64,000 nt of DNA from Powellomyces hirtus. Taxonomy: Eukaryota > Chytridiomycota > Chytridiomycetes > Spizellomycetales > Powellomycetaceae. Positions 41,901 to 53,045 of this stretch are shown piece by piece; position 1 is the first letter of the stretch; each line of letters opens with the position of its first letter. Location: contig JAHLKG010000003.1 in the NCBI GenBank assembly GCA_025526995.1, positions 62,001 through 126,000 on the forward strand. The letters run 5' to 3'. Both the position numbers and the translations under genes were made by a program. The notes beneath the pieces were generated by a model. It saw nothing but the letters and a program-made list of their open reading frames with translations. It was not told where the DNA came from and did no database searches.

Positions 41901-42160
41901 TGGAGCATCGATGGAGCGTTATCGGTGCCCAGGCTATTTTCGCCGTACTCGGCAAGGCGTGCATCCACGACTTCTTGGGTTAGACCCTTTTTGATGTCTG
42001 CAACAGGGAAGCCAGATGTTAGTCGATGTATGCAGCATTCCAATGGGTCGCAAGTGCGCAACATACCAGTTTGAAATTGTTCAGCGACCGCCTCGATGGA
42101 GATCAAGAACGGAGCAGGACCTGCGTCCGCGGGAACGTTGTTTTGGCTGCTGTTGCGCAT
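38909..42160 (-). CDS. P-type ATPase, ENA-like (type IID) cation exporter
   Basis: CDS 42067-42160 joined to 38909-41997 gives 1060 residues; the intron (41998-42066, GTATGT...TTGCAG) is 69 bp without a stop, so an unspliced reading looks open. Visible parts: cation ATPase N-domain (LTQEVVDARLAEYGENSLG), actuator TGES (LLTGESMPVRK), M4 IIPEGLPAVVTVTMAVG, phosphorylation site CSDKTGTLTEGKMT, nucleotide domain (FHMKGALERV), hinge MTGDGTNDAPALK and C-terminal membrane helices. Overall match (SSTTITRGRG-like region, QAGINVHMATGDHARTA, VISRCSPQNKVKLV) is to fungal ENA Na+/K+ pumps, but M4 has PEGLP as in Ca2+ pumps. It probably exports Na+ or K+ at the plasma membrane; Ca2+ is not excluded. Confidence 0.85.
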   Translation of the reverse strand: MRNSSQNNVPADAGPAPFLISIEAVAEQFQTGMLRTCDPLECCIHRLTSGFPVADIKKGLTQEVVDARLAEYGENSLGTDNAPSMLHVLLGNLINPMNFVLLLALGLSCIVADWIQVGVLALVIVINTTIGFLQEYKSENTMAALKQMSSPTAKVLRNGGKLETVSSRLVVPGDIVLVEEGDQIPADMRIFEAVNLEIDEMLLTGESMPVRKSPDAIKANSPDGGDISLGDRVNLAFNSTTITRGRGRGIVTTTGLKTEVGKIANMLANSNSSDDEVDEASLSGFQRFLRRIPGVKSANKKTPLQKSLDRMMFSLVPACLLLAVFVFWSTGFQWSNGVALYAVAVGVAIIPEGLPAVVTVTMAVGVRTMAMQKAVVRKLASLEAIGMVSNICSDKTGTLTEGKMTVKECWIAGSHYIVQGTAIDPTNGGVSHVDNQSDELTAEFVQANPILDEFFSCASLCNQATLDPPEDLNSSDASKQTWNAVGDPTEVALQVLAHRVQMPRPEFIKRENLTFVSEMAFDPTLKRMTTLYVQPSTSGQRRLRFHMKGALERVLERSTHYYDGDGNRLPKDQKCEDRAVAEMERLADKGFRVLAIAHREDLMPEKAEIPVYEVADRDIVEQDFTFIGLVGILDPPRESSAGAIQTCYQAGINVHMATGDHARTATAIAKEIGILRPGEEEEGVWTASAFDKLSNDEIDALPRLPIVISRCSPQNKVKLVAALHRRGKFVAMTGDGTNDAPALKAADVGIAMGLTGSDVAKEASEIVLTDDNFATIVVAVKEGRRIFANITKFSVNFLSGNVAEVIAMIVGLAVQGSDKIPYFPMSAIQVLWLNMVTSSPIAICLVREKASRDVMMKPPRGQTPRADDSMEEYTDNDGKKRRRPRAEATTSSMFSPRFLADVFFYGIVAGTLSLMSFVLTMAVTPRGIDGYDASDCSSHASYNPDECMQIYEARGVAFVVLNTILLVHGWNCRFELESCFLSKELHPKNNWPLFGAIVGGFFITLLTVVIPGVNTTIFSQESFTWEWGIVAAAVVIFIASSEIYKACKRRYIARQLGRMAEHAGDVEDGRNHSEMTMLSPLDK
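41998..42066 (-). other. In-frame 69-bp intron of the ATPase gene
   Basis: GTATGT donor and TTGCAG acceptor. Removing it gives the normal join EQFQTDIKKGLTQEV; retention would add 23 residues with two Cys. Confidence 0.8.
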
Positions 42161-43825
42161 GGTGGTCGAATGTGGAAAGGAGCGTCTCGGTACTGGTGAA
42201 TGTAATGAGGATGGATATAAATGCGAAACCGAGCTGGCATGCAGGTGAGAGTGAGAATTGTACTGATCAAGCTAGCAAAGGGCAGCAGTCGTCGGGTTAA
42301 CAGCTGCTCGGTGTTTGGGAGTTATCAAAGTTGTGGTGGGTGGTCCAGTTCAGGTGTGAAGTCTGTCTGGTTTGATAGAGATACGAAGGGGAGGGATATT
42401 TGCCCTCCTCTTTTTATAGGCGTACCCGCCAGGAGGCCAGCAGAGCGCGTCATTATCTCGGTCGAAGGTTCGGGACAACATCGATCTGGTTCACACACTG
42501 GAGAAAGATCGACGCGCCCCAAATACGCGAAATAAGGTTTTAGAGTTCTGAAACTAGTTGGCGCCACAAACGGCATTTGCGTCATAGTTGCACATTTGCA
42601 TGTGCGCACAGTAGCTTCTCCACAAAGTCCGCGGTGCCTTGTGCGTTCAGGTGACCAGTCAGCTGACAGTCACTGACTATCACTGATGCCTATCAAGGTC
42701 CCATGACCAGCACTTGCTGACAAAAGCAAACCTAAAGTCGGTATTTGTATGACATCAAAGGGTTTCACATTGTTCCGGTCAATAACTTTGAAACCTTAAT
42801 GATATCAGCACTACAACTTCCGAGGGCGATAGGTTGTTAAATAGATTGTCACGGAAGCTCACAGAAGAACTCTATATGCTACGCCCGCTGTGCATTCACC
42901 TGCTCGCAGGGCAAGGCGCAGGAGCCGATCGAAAGTTGGCTTTGTGCAATACTCATGAGATATTGCGAAATGCCTGTGCGCACATCAGATGCACTCATTG
43001 CGATGCAGGATGATGTACGCGCGATAAGCCCGCGCGCGTGACGATGGTCTGCTGACGCGTCGAGTTAATGTGCTTATCAAGTGATTTTTGTCGGGGCAAC
43101 ATGGAACCCCAGTTGGCTAAGTTTAGTCTATCAACCATCTGGTTATTCGGGGAAAGATGCACCACGCAATAAAATATAGGTCCTCAATGCGTGGTACGCT
43201 TGACCAACTTTTAGTTCAACAAGCGACACCTGCAGAGCGCGCATTGATAGCCGGTTGATCCGGAAAATGTGCACGGATCAACTATCAACCCTTTCATGGC
43301 TTCCTCTCGTCCGGGCGAAAGGGAGTCCGGGATAAAATTTGTGGACAAATTCGTCCCAAATTCACAGAGCGTTCACAAGTAATGCGGCATCTATGTAATG
43401 CTGTTATTTTTGCCAGTGCTTTTCCTTGACCTCACGGTGCGGCTTTGGTGGTCATGATTTGGAAGGAGTTTTTACAATCCCCAGATAGCTAGTCAAAATA
43501 TGCCAGAGATGTACCAAGTTCCCCATCAGCAGCGTTTGCCACGAAATGTACCCCCTTGGGATACTGATCCAGTCTGGCAAGTATAGCTTCTCACTGTCCT
43601 GGATGCTACTTTCGATTTCGCACAACAATATTCGTCAGATTTCATCAGAGCGAAGGAAATTTTCGGTCTGAATGACAAGCCACACCAACCTCGCTGCGCC
43701 ACTCGGTCGCGCCCGCATCCGAACCTTTCGACAGCATTGCTCTTCTGCTCTCTTCAGTGCAACAACAATCTAACAGACCGCAACCGGGATTTCCAAACCA
43801 CGCCGTTACATTGCACAATTTTACC
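42161..43825. other. Divergent intergenic region (ATPase and Pol beta-like gene)
   Basis: 1.67 kb with no gene recognised on either strand; frames are short. A minus-strand TATAAAAA at about 42411-42418 lies 250 bp upstream of the ATPase ATG and may be its TATA box. Confidence 0.5.
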
Positions 43826-46502
43826 ATGCTCTCTCGTCATTCCATTCTTGTTCTTCGAAGCTTTGGTCGGAACTTGCCTCCTCACACTATGCACGGACGT
43901 CTGACAGCGCGTCGAGCTTTGGTCTCGAACCTTACCGATCATCTGGTTTCTACGCCCAGTCCTGCAAGCACAAACGGGACGACGGTCTTCGCAAAGTCCG
44001 TTGGCACCATTGCTGAGTCACAGGACACAAGGACCACTACGGGACCAGGTACTGGTTAGGTCTGAGTTGCAACTGTCGAATAGTTCATACACTTATGCAA
44101 GCGCTTTAATGGAATTGCGGCCGGATTCAAACCTTTCAGAAGCATCCTCCACTTTGGAGGCTTTGGGACCTTCCTCTGCGCAAGCTGGTCGCATGCCCGA
44201 GGACGATCATATCGAAGCGACGGGAAAGAACGCAGACATGAACACTAGCAAGACTCTAGACTGCGATGAAACAAGTGTCGACTTGCATCCCGGGAAAGAG
44301 GACATGCACAAGGAGCAGACCCCGAAAGAAAGGGAGACAATGAAGGAAGACGTGTTGGAAGCCCAGATTGGGGACCATGAACGCAAAGCTCTGGCAGACA
44401 CATACAATGATACCAGCATGAACCTCGAGCGCGATCTTGATACCAATGCTACAATGTTGTCCAACGTTGACGCCAGGAACAAGGACGACAACAAAAACAA
44501 TCAGCAAACTCTAGACTCAACGAATTCGAGCGCCCAAGGCGGTGCTTCTGAAACAGCTGAAAAGGCCGAAGAAGTTGCTTTCGAGACAGCTGGAAAGGCT
44601 GAAGGCGGCAGGAAAGATGACCGTGCCGATGTGTCTGCCATGTTAGCTTCAATGCTTCGCAGTGAGCAGGAACACGCGATGAAGGAAACTGACCCGACGT
44701 TGACGACCACCCGGGCGGAAGCTGCGCACGTTGAAGAGGGGACCATGGAGCAGACGAACATCAGTGAGTTTGCAACAAGAACCACCAAGACAGAGAAGGT
44801 GGATTGTCCAGGTAGGAAGCTGTGATGGACGCAGCGGCTACTGATCTATTCTGGTCTGAAAATGTCCCTTTCAGCGGCCACACCCGAGCAGCCAGAATTG
44901 AAATCAAAAGGGCCTAAAGAACGTGAGTCATGACCTTATGACGCAGGGTATTCCCTTTGGGCGATGTGATTAATCGTGCTTGGACAGCGAACAATGTGGA
45001 ATCAAAGAATGAACATCCTTTCGGGAAAGCAACGGAGACCGAGCTGATCCAGCTTGACAAACAAATCACAGAGAGAAGGCCGGTCGACCCGAAGCAGAAC
45101 GCTCCGGTGCTTGTACTAGCTACGAACGTCAATGAGGTTATCGCACAAGCACTGCATTGTAAGAGACCGCGGCTCATGGCAGCAATCTTTCTATTACTGA
45201 CCCACTTTCATTTCTCGTGACGCAGTCGCTGCCAAGCACACAAAAGATGCAGACAAGACGCGGAACCTTACTCGAGCTGCTCAAGACGTTGCCAAACATC
45301 AGGACCGAATTGTCTCTGGCCTGAGTGCCGCATTGGCTATCAGCAGCATTCAAAAGCCATGTGCGGAGATCATTGATGAGTTCCTTGGATTGGTTAGTAT
45401 TTCCCTGACATGCGCGAGTGTTCAAAATTGACAATAACCGCGTTTGTAGGACAAGATGATTGCCAAATCCGAACGTAAGGGCAAGACAGCCAAGACCAAG
45501 AAAACTGCGAAAACGGACAAAGCTGTCCAAAAATCACTTCAGGTGATTGCTGGGCTTGGGTATGGCTGATTATCGATGGACATCCTTCAGCAGAATGCTG
45601 ACAAACATCTTTATGTTAGACCGATCGGAGCCCGCAGCCTTATGGAGGCTTATCCGATACGCACCCTAGCTGATATCTACAAGAACGTTCCCTCAAAAGT
45701 GCTATCACCCATGCAGTTTGCTGGCTTGAAGCATTTGGATGACTTTCGGAAGCAGATTCCTCGCGAAGAAATGACAACCTGGGAGGTATGAAACAAGAAC
45801 ATTCCGGAGAATATGACGCAAATCTCTATCTCATGAACTACTTACTCTCCAGACCCTACTTAAAGAGACCGCTCAATCGGTTGTTCCAGGCATGCAGGTT
45901 GAATTGGGCGGGATCTATCGCCGTTCTTGCCTCTTCAGCCAGAAGATCACAGTTCATATGACACATGAATCGTGGGAGTCATCAGGCTCTAGCTGGGACA
46001 ACGGACGCGCGGGTAGTCTTATGCTTCAGCAACTTCATGACAAGCTGATTAGGAAGGGTGTGCTGGTAGATGACATCAAGTACAGCAAGAGATTGGTCGA
46101 GCACTCGGTATGAGGTGCCGCCGCTCTCATGGCGTTCAGTATTTTAACTTGTTTCTCTGATCGACAGGGAGTGTACCGTCTTCCCGACGGAGTCTGCCGC
46201 CGCTTGGAAATCCAGATCAGTCCCTACGATAGGCATTGGTATGCTCTGTTTCTCAGTACGAGGAGTAACAAGCTGATCACGAGGTTGCGAACGAAAGCGA
46301 CATCGATGGGGTATCAATTGGAGCGCGGGTACATTCTAGATTCTCAAGGTACGATGCGTGGTTCCGAGTCGCCAGCAATGCAACTTTGACTTAGCATGAT
46401 CGCTCTGCTGCTACCGTCATAGGAGTTGCGTTGAAGGGATTGCAGAGCGAGGAGGATCTTTTTGCCAAGCTTGATGAAGTCTACGAACCACCGAGCAATT
46501 GA
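43826..46502 (+). CDS. DNA polymerase beta (family X)-like protein lacking catalytic residues
   Basis: Ten exons: 43826-44048, 44140-44811, 44875-44922, 44988-45158, 45226-45392, 45450-45542, 45591-45785, 45853-46107, 46168-46348, 46423-46502. They join in frame to 694 residues. The N-terminus (MLSRHSILVLRSFGRNLPPH, then HGRLTARRALVSN) is Arg-rich with no acidic residue, a mitochondrial-type presequence. Residues about 75-370 are acidic, low complexity. Residues 372-427 resemble the 8-kDa lyase domain (AKHQDRIVSG...CAEIIDEFL), 459-523 the HhH and thumb (PIGARSLMEAYPIRTLADIY, GLKHLDDFRKQIPREEM), 524-694 the palm and fingers (GGIYRR, RRLEIQISP, GLQSEEDLFAKLDEVYEPP). The palm aspartates read Lys554, Thr556 and Glu622, and the lyase lysine reads Ile420. 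Probably not an active polymerase; a DNA-binding or structural role is possible. Confidence 0.8.
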
Positions 46503-47302
46503 TAAGAACTGAAAGGATGTTGCAGGGAGATTGAATAGCTGGAAACGTGTAGTAAATAGTAGTAAAGTAGAGTAGATGTGTTTAGTATGAGATAGTGATG
46601 CCCAGATGCTCAAGTTTAAGACATCCAAAATGATCGACACAGATGTCGCCAACTCATCATCGTCGGAGTCGAGAGTCATATTGATTACGGTATGCTGACG
46701 AAGCGTGGCTTTCCTGTCCGATTGCAAGCATGTCTCCCGGTTCCCTGGCGACAGAACTGTCTTTTGCAATCTACGGGCGGCTCGGTCCTTTTTTTTTTTT
46801 TTGTGTGTCCTTCTTTGTGCTTCCATCATGTCTCCCATCTCCCCCCAAACGCGTACACCATCGTCCTACATCTAGGCAGTCAAGTGCTCTCGCGCGTCCC
46901 TTTCAAATTCACCTCGTATAGTATAAATCTTGTCGTTGGTGGGGAAGAGAGAGAGAAAGCGAAATAGGTATTTAGCAAGGCTGATAGAACAAAAGAGAGA
47001 GGAACAAGAGACAGGCGCACGGTGAAAAGCGAGCTGTAGTGTATATGCTTGTTGTCTTGGATTGTAAGTATATTCGGGTGTGGACTGCAGGCATTCCATT
47101 GCGGAGATGGCGCCCAGGGTCTGCGACGAGCTACAGAAGGGAAAATGGAACGGCTGGGCATTCCTTCAACTCAACTCAACAACGTCCCCGTTCTCGATCG
47201 TTTGTCATGTATGCAGGTCGTTCTTCTTGATTTTGCGCCCTCACGCGCCATTACCTGTTGTACCATTCATTCGCTGTCGGAAACGCACCCTCGATCCACG
47301 GC
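46503..47302. other. Intergenic region before HMT1-type gene
   Basis: No gene recognised. Contains a T run (about 46789-46801) and a short GAGA-rich stretch (about 46948-46961). Confidence 0.5.
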
Positions 47303-50300
47303 ATGAGTCTTCCACCACTCCCGCAAGTTCCTGGCGAAACTCTGTTCTGCCCCGGACCCTACCTCATCGGCTGGGCGGTCACGCCCTGTTTGCTGGACAC
47401 CCTCGTGGCCGCCGGCCTCCTCGCATTCATCGTCACTGCTGGCTTTGTTTGGTGTTTCCGAATCGTGAAGGATTCGAGATCACACCAACCAGAGGAGTCT
47501 GAGCCTGACCAACATGTTCCAAACTCACGAACCCCGCTGCTTCCTCAAACCCGCTCCTCGTCGCAATCTCGGCAACACCATTCGGCGAGGCCTCTCGTCT
47601 CTATTTTGGGTCGATTATTCACTCCAATAATACTCGGCACATTCCTCGTAGACCTCGCGCTGAACTTCTATCAAGCGACGCATCCGGATCTTTTGAGCAA
47701 TGTCACGCGGGATTTGGCTGCGAGTACTCTCGCAAACACCGGACAGTCGTTCGCTTGGTTAGTCGCGAGCACCATCGTGTTGTTTGCCGACACTCTCGAC
47801 CGGCATGAATGGAGAGGAGGACCCAACGACAGATTGCCTGGTTGCGTGAAGATGTTCTGGGCAATTGCGTATGTCACTGAATCTCTCAAACTTGCCATGT
47901 GGGGAGGTGAGTATCCCAGTGTCACGGGGCGCGACTCCTCGGACTCACTTGCTCACGTTTTCTTTCTCAATGTAGCAACCATGATGGACACTCGGATCGA
48001 TCGAATCTATCTGGCAATATTTCTCATACGCTATACGCTCACCTTGGCACTGATCGTCGCTCTGGTCATCTCCCGTATGTCGCACGCTGACTCTGATGAC
48101 ACGGACGACATTGAATCTCAGTCGGCCACCGCATCGGCCAGCACTCCTACTGCAGCGAATACACCGGGTTGGCGTGACACATGGCGGAAGGTTGGGAAGC
48201 TCGCTCCTTTCCTATGGCCAAAGCCCTTCCGCCTCAAGCTCCTCGTAGTTCTGTGCTTCGTGTGTCTTGCGCTCGGACGCCTTGTCAATGTTTTGGTCCC
48301 TTTGCAATACAAACGGGTGGTAGATGCGCTGACGCCTAACCCTGAAGGAACACGTCCGTATTTCGCCTGGGGTGCAATTCTGCTTTACACGGCCTTCCGA
48401 TTCCTTCAGGGTGGTGTTGGTTTACTATCGTCTCTCCAGTATTGGCTTTACATTCCCGTTGGCCAATACACCACGAGGGAAGTTTCTGTGAGAATGCTGG
48501 AACATCTTCATTCGCTATCCCTTCAGTTTCACATCAACAGAAAGGTGAGTCAAGTGGGGCTATGCACCACGGAGCGTCCATTTGTCGTGTTCAAGGGTAT
48601 CTAGGTGTACTCATGTTCTTTCAATTTCTCAAGACCGGCGAAGTTTTGCGTGTTATGGACCGCGGTACATCCTCGATTGGATCTCTGCTCTCATACCTCG
48701 CCTTCAACATCCTGCCAGTATTTGTGGATATCTTCCTTGCTTGCGTCGTGTTTCTGGTGACCTTCGATTGGTCCATCGCACTCGTGGTTTTTGTTACGAT
48801 GGTGCTGTACATTTTTGTCACAATCTGGATCACCGAATGGAGGACCAAGTTCCGACGTGAAATGAACGAACTGGACGCAGCGACTCGTCAGAAAGCCATG
48901 GATGGATTGTTGAACTTTGAAACGGTAAAATTGTACGGCAACGAGCGACTGGAGGTCAACGGCTATGAAGAAGCTATCATGCGATACCAGGCGGCCGACT
49001 TCAAAAGCAGCGCCAGTTTGAACGTGCTGAACACGGCGCAAAATGCCGTAATAACTTTTGGACTGTTGACGGGGTTGCTGATGTGCGCCAAGCGAGTTAG
49101 CGATGGTGTGCTGACTGTCGGTGATTTTGTGGCCTTTTTGACTTATCTGTTGCAGTTGTATCAGCCATTAAACTGGTAAGTGGCTTTGGACAGCAACATG
49201 TTTTTTTTCTTCCCCAGGGTCTGTCTGACTCCTGCGTTTGTTCATGCACGCAGGTTCGGAACGTATTACCGAGTTATCCAACAGAACTTTATTGACATGG
49301 AGAAGATGCTTGATTTGTTTGAGGAAGGAGATGCCGTGAAAGACGCGCCAAATGCAGGGCATCTACAGATACGGCAAGGGGGAAAGATTGTCTTTGATAA
49401 CGTTTCGTTCTCGTACGATCCAAGACAGCCTGCCGTCAACGGTCTGTCATTCGAGATTCCTGCCGGGAAGACGGTGGCGCTGGTTGGTCCTTCAGGGGGT
49501 GGCAAGAGCACGGTCTTTAGGGTGAGTGCTGATGTCCCTTGAATCCTTTGGTGACCGTTTCTAAGTATACGCTTCCTGGCAGCTTTTGTTCCGATTCTAT
49601 GACGTCCAGTCGGGTAGCGTCAAGATTGACGGGCAAGATATTCGCTCCGTGCTGCAATCTTCGCTGCGATCACACATTGGCGTTGTTCCGCAAGACACGG
49701 TCCTTTTCAACGACACCATTCGGTACAACATCCGATATGGGAATGTATCGGCTACGGACGAGGAGGTCGTAGCAGCCGCCAAGGCTGCTCAAATTCACGA
49801 AAGGATCTTGACCTTCCCCGACGGATATGACACACGAGTTGGAGAACGTGGTTTACGCTTGAGCGGCGGGGAAAAACAGCGCATTGCAATTGCTCGAACG
49901 ATACTCAAGAACCCCAGCATCATTCTGCTCGATGAAGCCACCAGGTGGGAGTTTGCCACTTGTTCAACAGAAAAGAACCCTCGATGCCTTTGCACTCACA
50001 CTATCTTTTTAACTTTAGCGCGCTCGACAACACCACCGAACGTCTCGTTCAAGAAAAACTCACAGCATTGGGCAAGGGCAGGACATGCGTCGTAATAGCT
50101 CATCGATTGACCACCGTCGTGGACGCCGACCTCATTTTCCTGGTCAAGGATGGCGCCGTTGTCGAACGAGGGACGCATGAGGAACTGATGGACCTACATG
50201 GCGCGTATTACGGCCTGTGGATGAGGCAATTGGGAGAGCAGAAGGAGGAAGAGATGCAGGTGCAGGAGGAAGCAGAGGGGCAAGGAGGACAGGTCCAGCC

Positions 50301-50319
50301 TGGCTATCATCACCATTGA
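47303..50319 (+). CDS. ABC half-transporter, HMT1/ABCB6 type
   Basis: Exons 47303-47906, 47976-48544, 48634-49175, 49254-49521, 49583-49944 and 50019-50319 join to 881 residues. The first intron (47907-47975) is 69 bp and open in frame. An N-terminal extra membrane domain (about residues 10-280, five hydrophobic segments) precedes the six-helix ABC membrane domain ([20 protein letters not shown]), the arrangement of HMT1 and ABCB6. The nucleotide-binding domain has Walker [11 protein letters not shown]-loop [11 protein letters not shown], signature LSGGEKQR, Walker [13 protein letters not shown] and H-loop AHRLTTV. It ends in a His tail. HMT1 proteins move phytochelatin or glutathione-metal conjugates into vacuoles; ABCB6 proteins transport porphyrins. 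ATG 47303 is chosen over an upstream in-frame ATG at 47258 without strong evidence. Confidence 0.9.
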
Positions 50320-50787
50320 TTGATTGACCATCCCATGTTGATTAAACCACACTAATAGCAGTTTCTTGCGAATTTTGATTTTTTTTTCGTTTTTGGAATA
50401 ACTCGCTTGTATGACTGTAACAAACGGATCTGGTCCTCATAAATGCCATGCCATCAACTGTTAGAACAGAATTGAATTACTGGCCAAGTCTAAAGTTAGC
50501 ATTTGTGTTTAACGTAGCTGGGTAGGATAAAGTAAGCCGATTGTTTTGTGGCGCTCCGATGACAAAGACACAGACGCGTCGCGGCTGCCAAATCCGTGAG
50601 TGGCTCCCCGGAGTCACCTCAACATTGCTCCAAAAAGAACAATTGAAAACGCAGTCCCGCGCTCTATTTCCCCGCTCACAACATCCCTCGAGTATAAAAA
50701 GCAACTGCGGCCCGTTAGCCACCTGCTTTTGGCCAAACGATCTATCTAGTCTTCCCAACCTGGGCCAAAGCTTGTTCCCCCGCGCAA
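50320..50787 (+). promoter_or_regulatory. Intergenic region with TATA box of YeeE/YedE gene
   Basis: TATAAAAA at 50693-50700 lies about 90 bp before ATG 50788. Otherwise nothing seen. Confidence 0.55.
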
Positions 50788-52107
50788 ATGGCCAAAGCGA
50801 GCTCGCTTCTCGTTGGAGCGGCGTTTGGGTTTGTGCTGGAAAAGACCAAAGTCTACGTGCCGAGCGTGATTGTTGACCAGATGCTGTTCGAGCGGTTTAC
50901 GATGTTGAAGATGTTTGTGACGGCGGCTGCGGGTGGGATGTATGTATAGAAAAAATAAAAACAGCCCCGAAAAGTGTCGGCGTGGGAACACATGGGAACC
51001 CCCGACCGAAAATCTTGCCAGACTAAACCATGTTTTTCTTTTGTTTGTTTTTGTTTTTTTCTTTTCTCCAGGGTCGTCATGTCAGTATTGGAATCATTCG
51101 GATTGTTCCGGCGAGCGCCCAAGTCACCCGTGTATCTGGGATTGGGTTTATTGGGCGGGTTTGGTGGGAACCTTGTGGGGGGTGTGCTTCTGGGCACGGG
51201 AATGTCGTTGAGCGGTTCTTGTCCGGGAACCGTGTTGGTTCAACTGGGTGCCGGTGTGCGTTCGGCTTGGACCGTTATGGCTGGGGCATTGGCCATGTCG
51301 TTGTCATATGGATACCTGCTGAGGTATGGTGCCGAGATGTGGAGGAGTGTTTGACTGGAATAGGGTGGTTATTGAAGTGATGGTTTTCGTTTTTTTGTCA
51401 GTTACGTGACGGCTGTGATTCCGACATTTGGCAAGAAAGGCGAACCGTTGGCTACCGTGGACCAACGATACCGCACCGGCTATGTCCCCGTGGCGCTGTC
51501 TGTGGCACTTGTGTGTGGAGTCGGGATCAGCATTCTCAACACCACGCACCCGTGGCAAAGTGAGCTTCCGGACATGTACAAGAACGCCACACTGACTCGG
51601 CTGGGCACAGGTTACTACGCTGCTCTCGCCGATCCGCGGTCCGTCGCGTGGAGCCCCGTTGTTGGCGGATTGATCTTGGCGGCGGTGCAGGGCGTGTCGA
51701 TTCTGAGTACTGGATGCACGATTGGGGCATCGAGCGCGTTTGTCGAATTGGCAGCCAAGGCGGTCACTGCGCTGGATAAAAACTGGCGCAGCCATGCGCC
51801 GTATTACGCGGCGTTTCGTGGATCCAACTCGATTTTCTTGGCAGTGGGGGTTGTGGCTGGCGCGGCGACATCGGCGTGGCTTTCGGGAGCGGCGTCGTAT
51901 GCGGCTGCCATGCCGGCGGCGACACCGGTCGGCGGGTTGGGGCGGGATTTTGTTGGAGGTGCGCTGCTGTTGTTGGGAGCCCGGATTGCGGGCGGGTGTA
52001 CCTCTGGCCATGGGATTAGTGGGATTGCCCAGTTGGGGATCCCGTCGCTTATTACGGTGGCGGCGATGTTTGGCGGCGGTATGCTGGCGGCGCAGCTCTT
52101 ATACTAG
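50788..52107 (+). CDS. YeeE/YedE-family sulfur transporter
   Basis: Exons 50788-50939, 51072-51323 and 51402-52107 join to 369 residues. The protein is highly hydrophobic (about 9-10 membrane segments) with an internal duplication. Conserved Cys motifs of the family are present: LSGSCPGTVLVQLGAG, ILSTGCTIGASSAF and IAGGCTSGHGISGIAQLG. Bacterial members such as TsuA take up thiosulfate through a path lined by these cysteines, and fungal members carry the same sulf_transp domain. It is expected to import an inorganic sulfur compound. The T-rich acceptor region at 51050-51071 is typical of introns here. Confidence 0.88.
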
Positions 52108-53045
52108 TAACTTTTTAGAATATGATAGCGGTGGTAGAATAGCATATCGGTGGGGATTTTCCCATAACCCTTCCGTAGCACGCGGCATCCTTTTTTTTGT
52201 TTTTTTTTTCTATAACAGATGCCTTCCCCGTTAGATTTCTTTTTCTTCTTTCATATTATGGACTAGGCATTGGGAGAGATGTCAAGGTCGCTGGCAACCT
52301 CGCAAACAGCACGGGCAAATGACAAAAACTGGCCCCCGTCCCAACATTTGGACAAACTGGACTCGGTGAGAGTGATCGTTTCGAGACTGTTTCGTTTTTT
52401 TTTTTTTATTCCTTTTTGACGATGAGCTGATCGATATCGATCACAACGCAATTTCCCCACCAGCGGACAGCCCTCTATGTGAAATTGGAAAATGTTGATT
52501 ACATTGGGGGGGATTTGATTAACGAGACAACGCCTGGCCAACGCAAAATGCTGAAGGATGAAATGAGAAATAATTTCAGTCTCTACTCGTCGCCACCCCA
52601 CAACGTTCGCCCCAAGGAAATACAAAAGACGATCATCACACTTTCGCAGGCAATTGCTTATTATTCATTCACGCGAATCATGGCCAATCCCACATGTAGT
52701 ATGGCATACGTAGCTCTATCTGTCTATTTCTAGGCCACGGTAGCACGTGATACGCGGCCAACACGGGGCTTGTGCTGTGGATCTTGAAACACGTCATAGA
52801 GATGTAAGTCGCACAAAGAGACACAGAGTCCATTAATGAGTGACTGAGTTGTAGGGGAAATGTGCACACACCTGGAATGCGGTAATCGTTCAGCTTAACC
52901 TTCAGCTTTAACCTCTCCGACCGAACAAAGCAACCCCTTATATATATTGTGCCAATTCCTACCCCCGCCATCCACACCCCACGCAACTTACAGAAAAACG
53001 TGGGCTACTTGCTAGTTCCACCCCCCCCGCGAGTCCGCATCCACC
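52108..53045 (+). promoter_or_regulatory. Intergenic region and promoter of DUF1206 gene
   Basis: No convincing gene. Two T runs (about 52191-52210, 52396-52408) and a TATA-like TATATATAT at about 52939-52948, roughly 100 bp before ATG 53046. Confidence 0.5.

Noticed and set aside
42161..43825. Hidden gene in the 1.67 kb divergent gap
   Set aside because: Frames are short on both strands and no splice-consistent series of exons was found.
47258..47302. Upstream ATG 47258 as start of the HMT1-type transporter
   Set aside because: In frame but adds a short stretch without membrane or targeting character; ATG 47303 kept, with low certainty.
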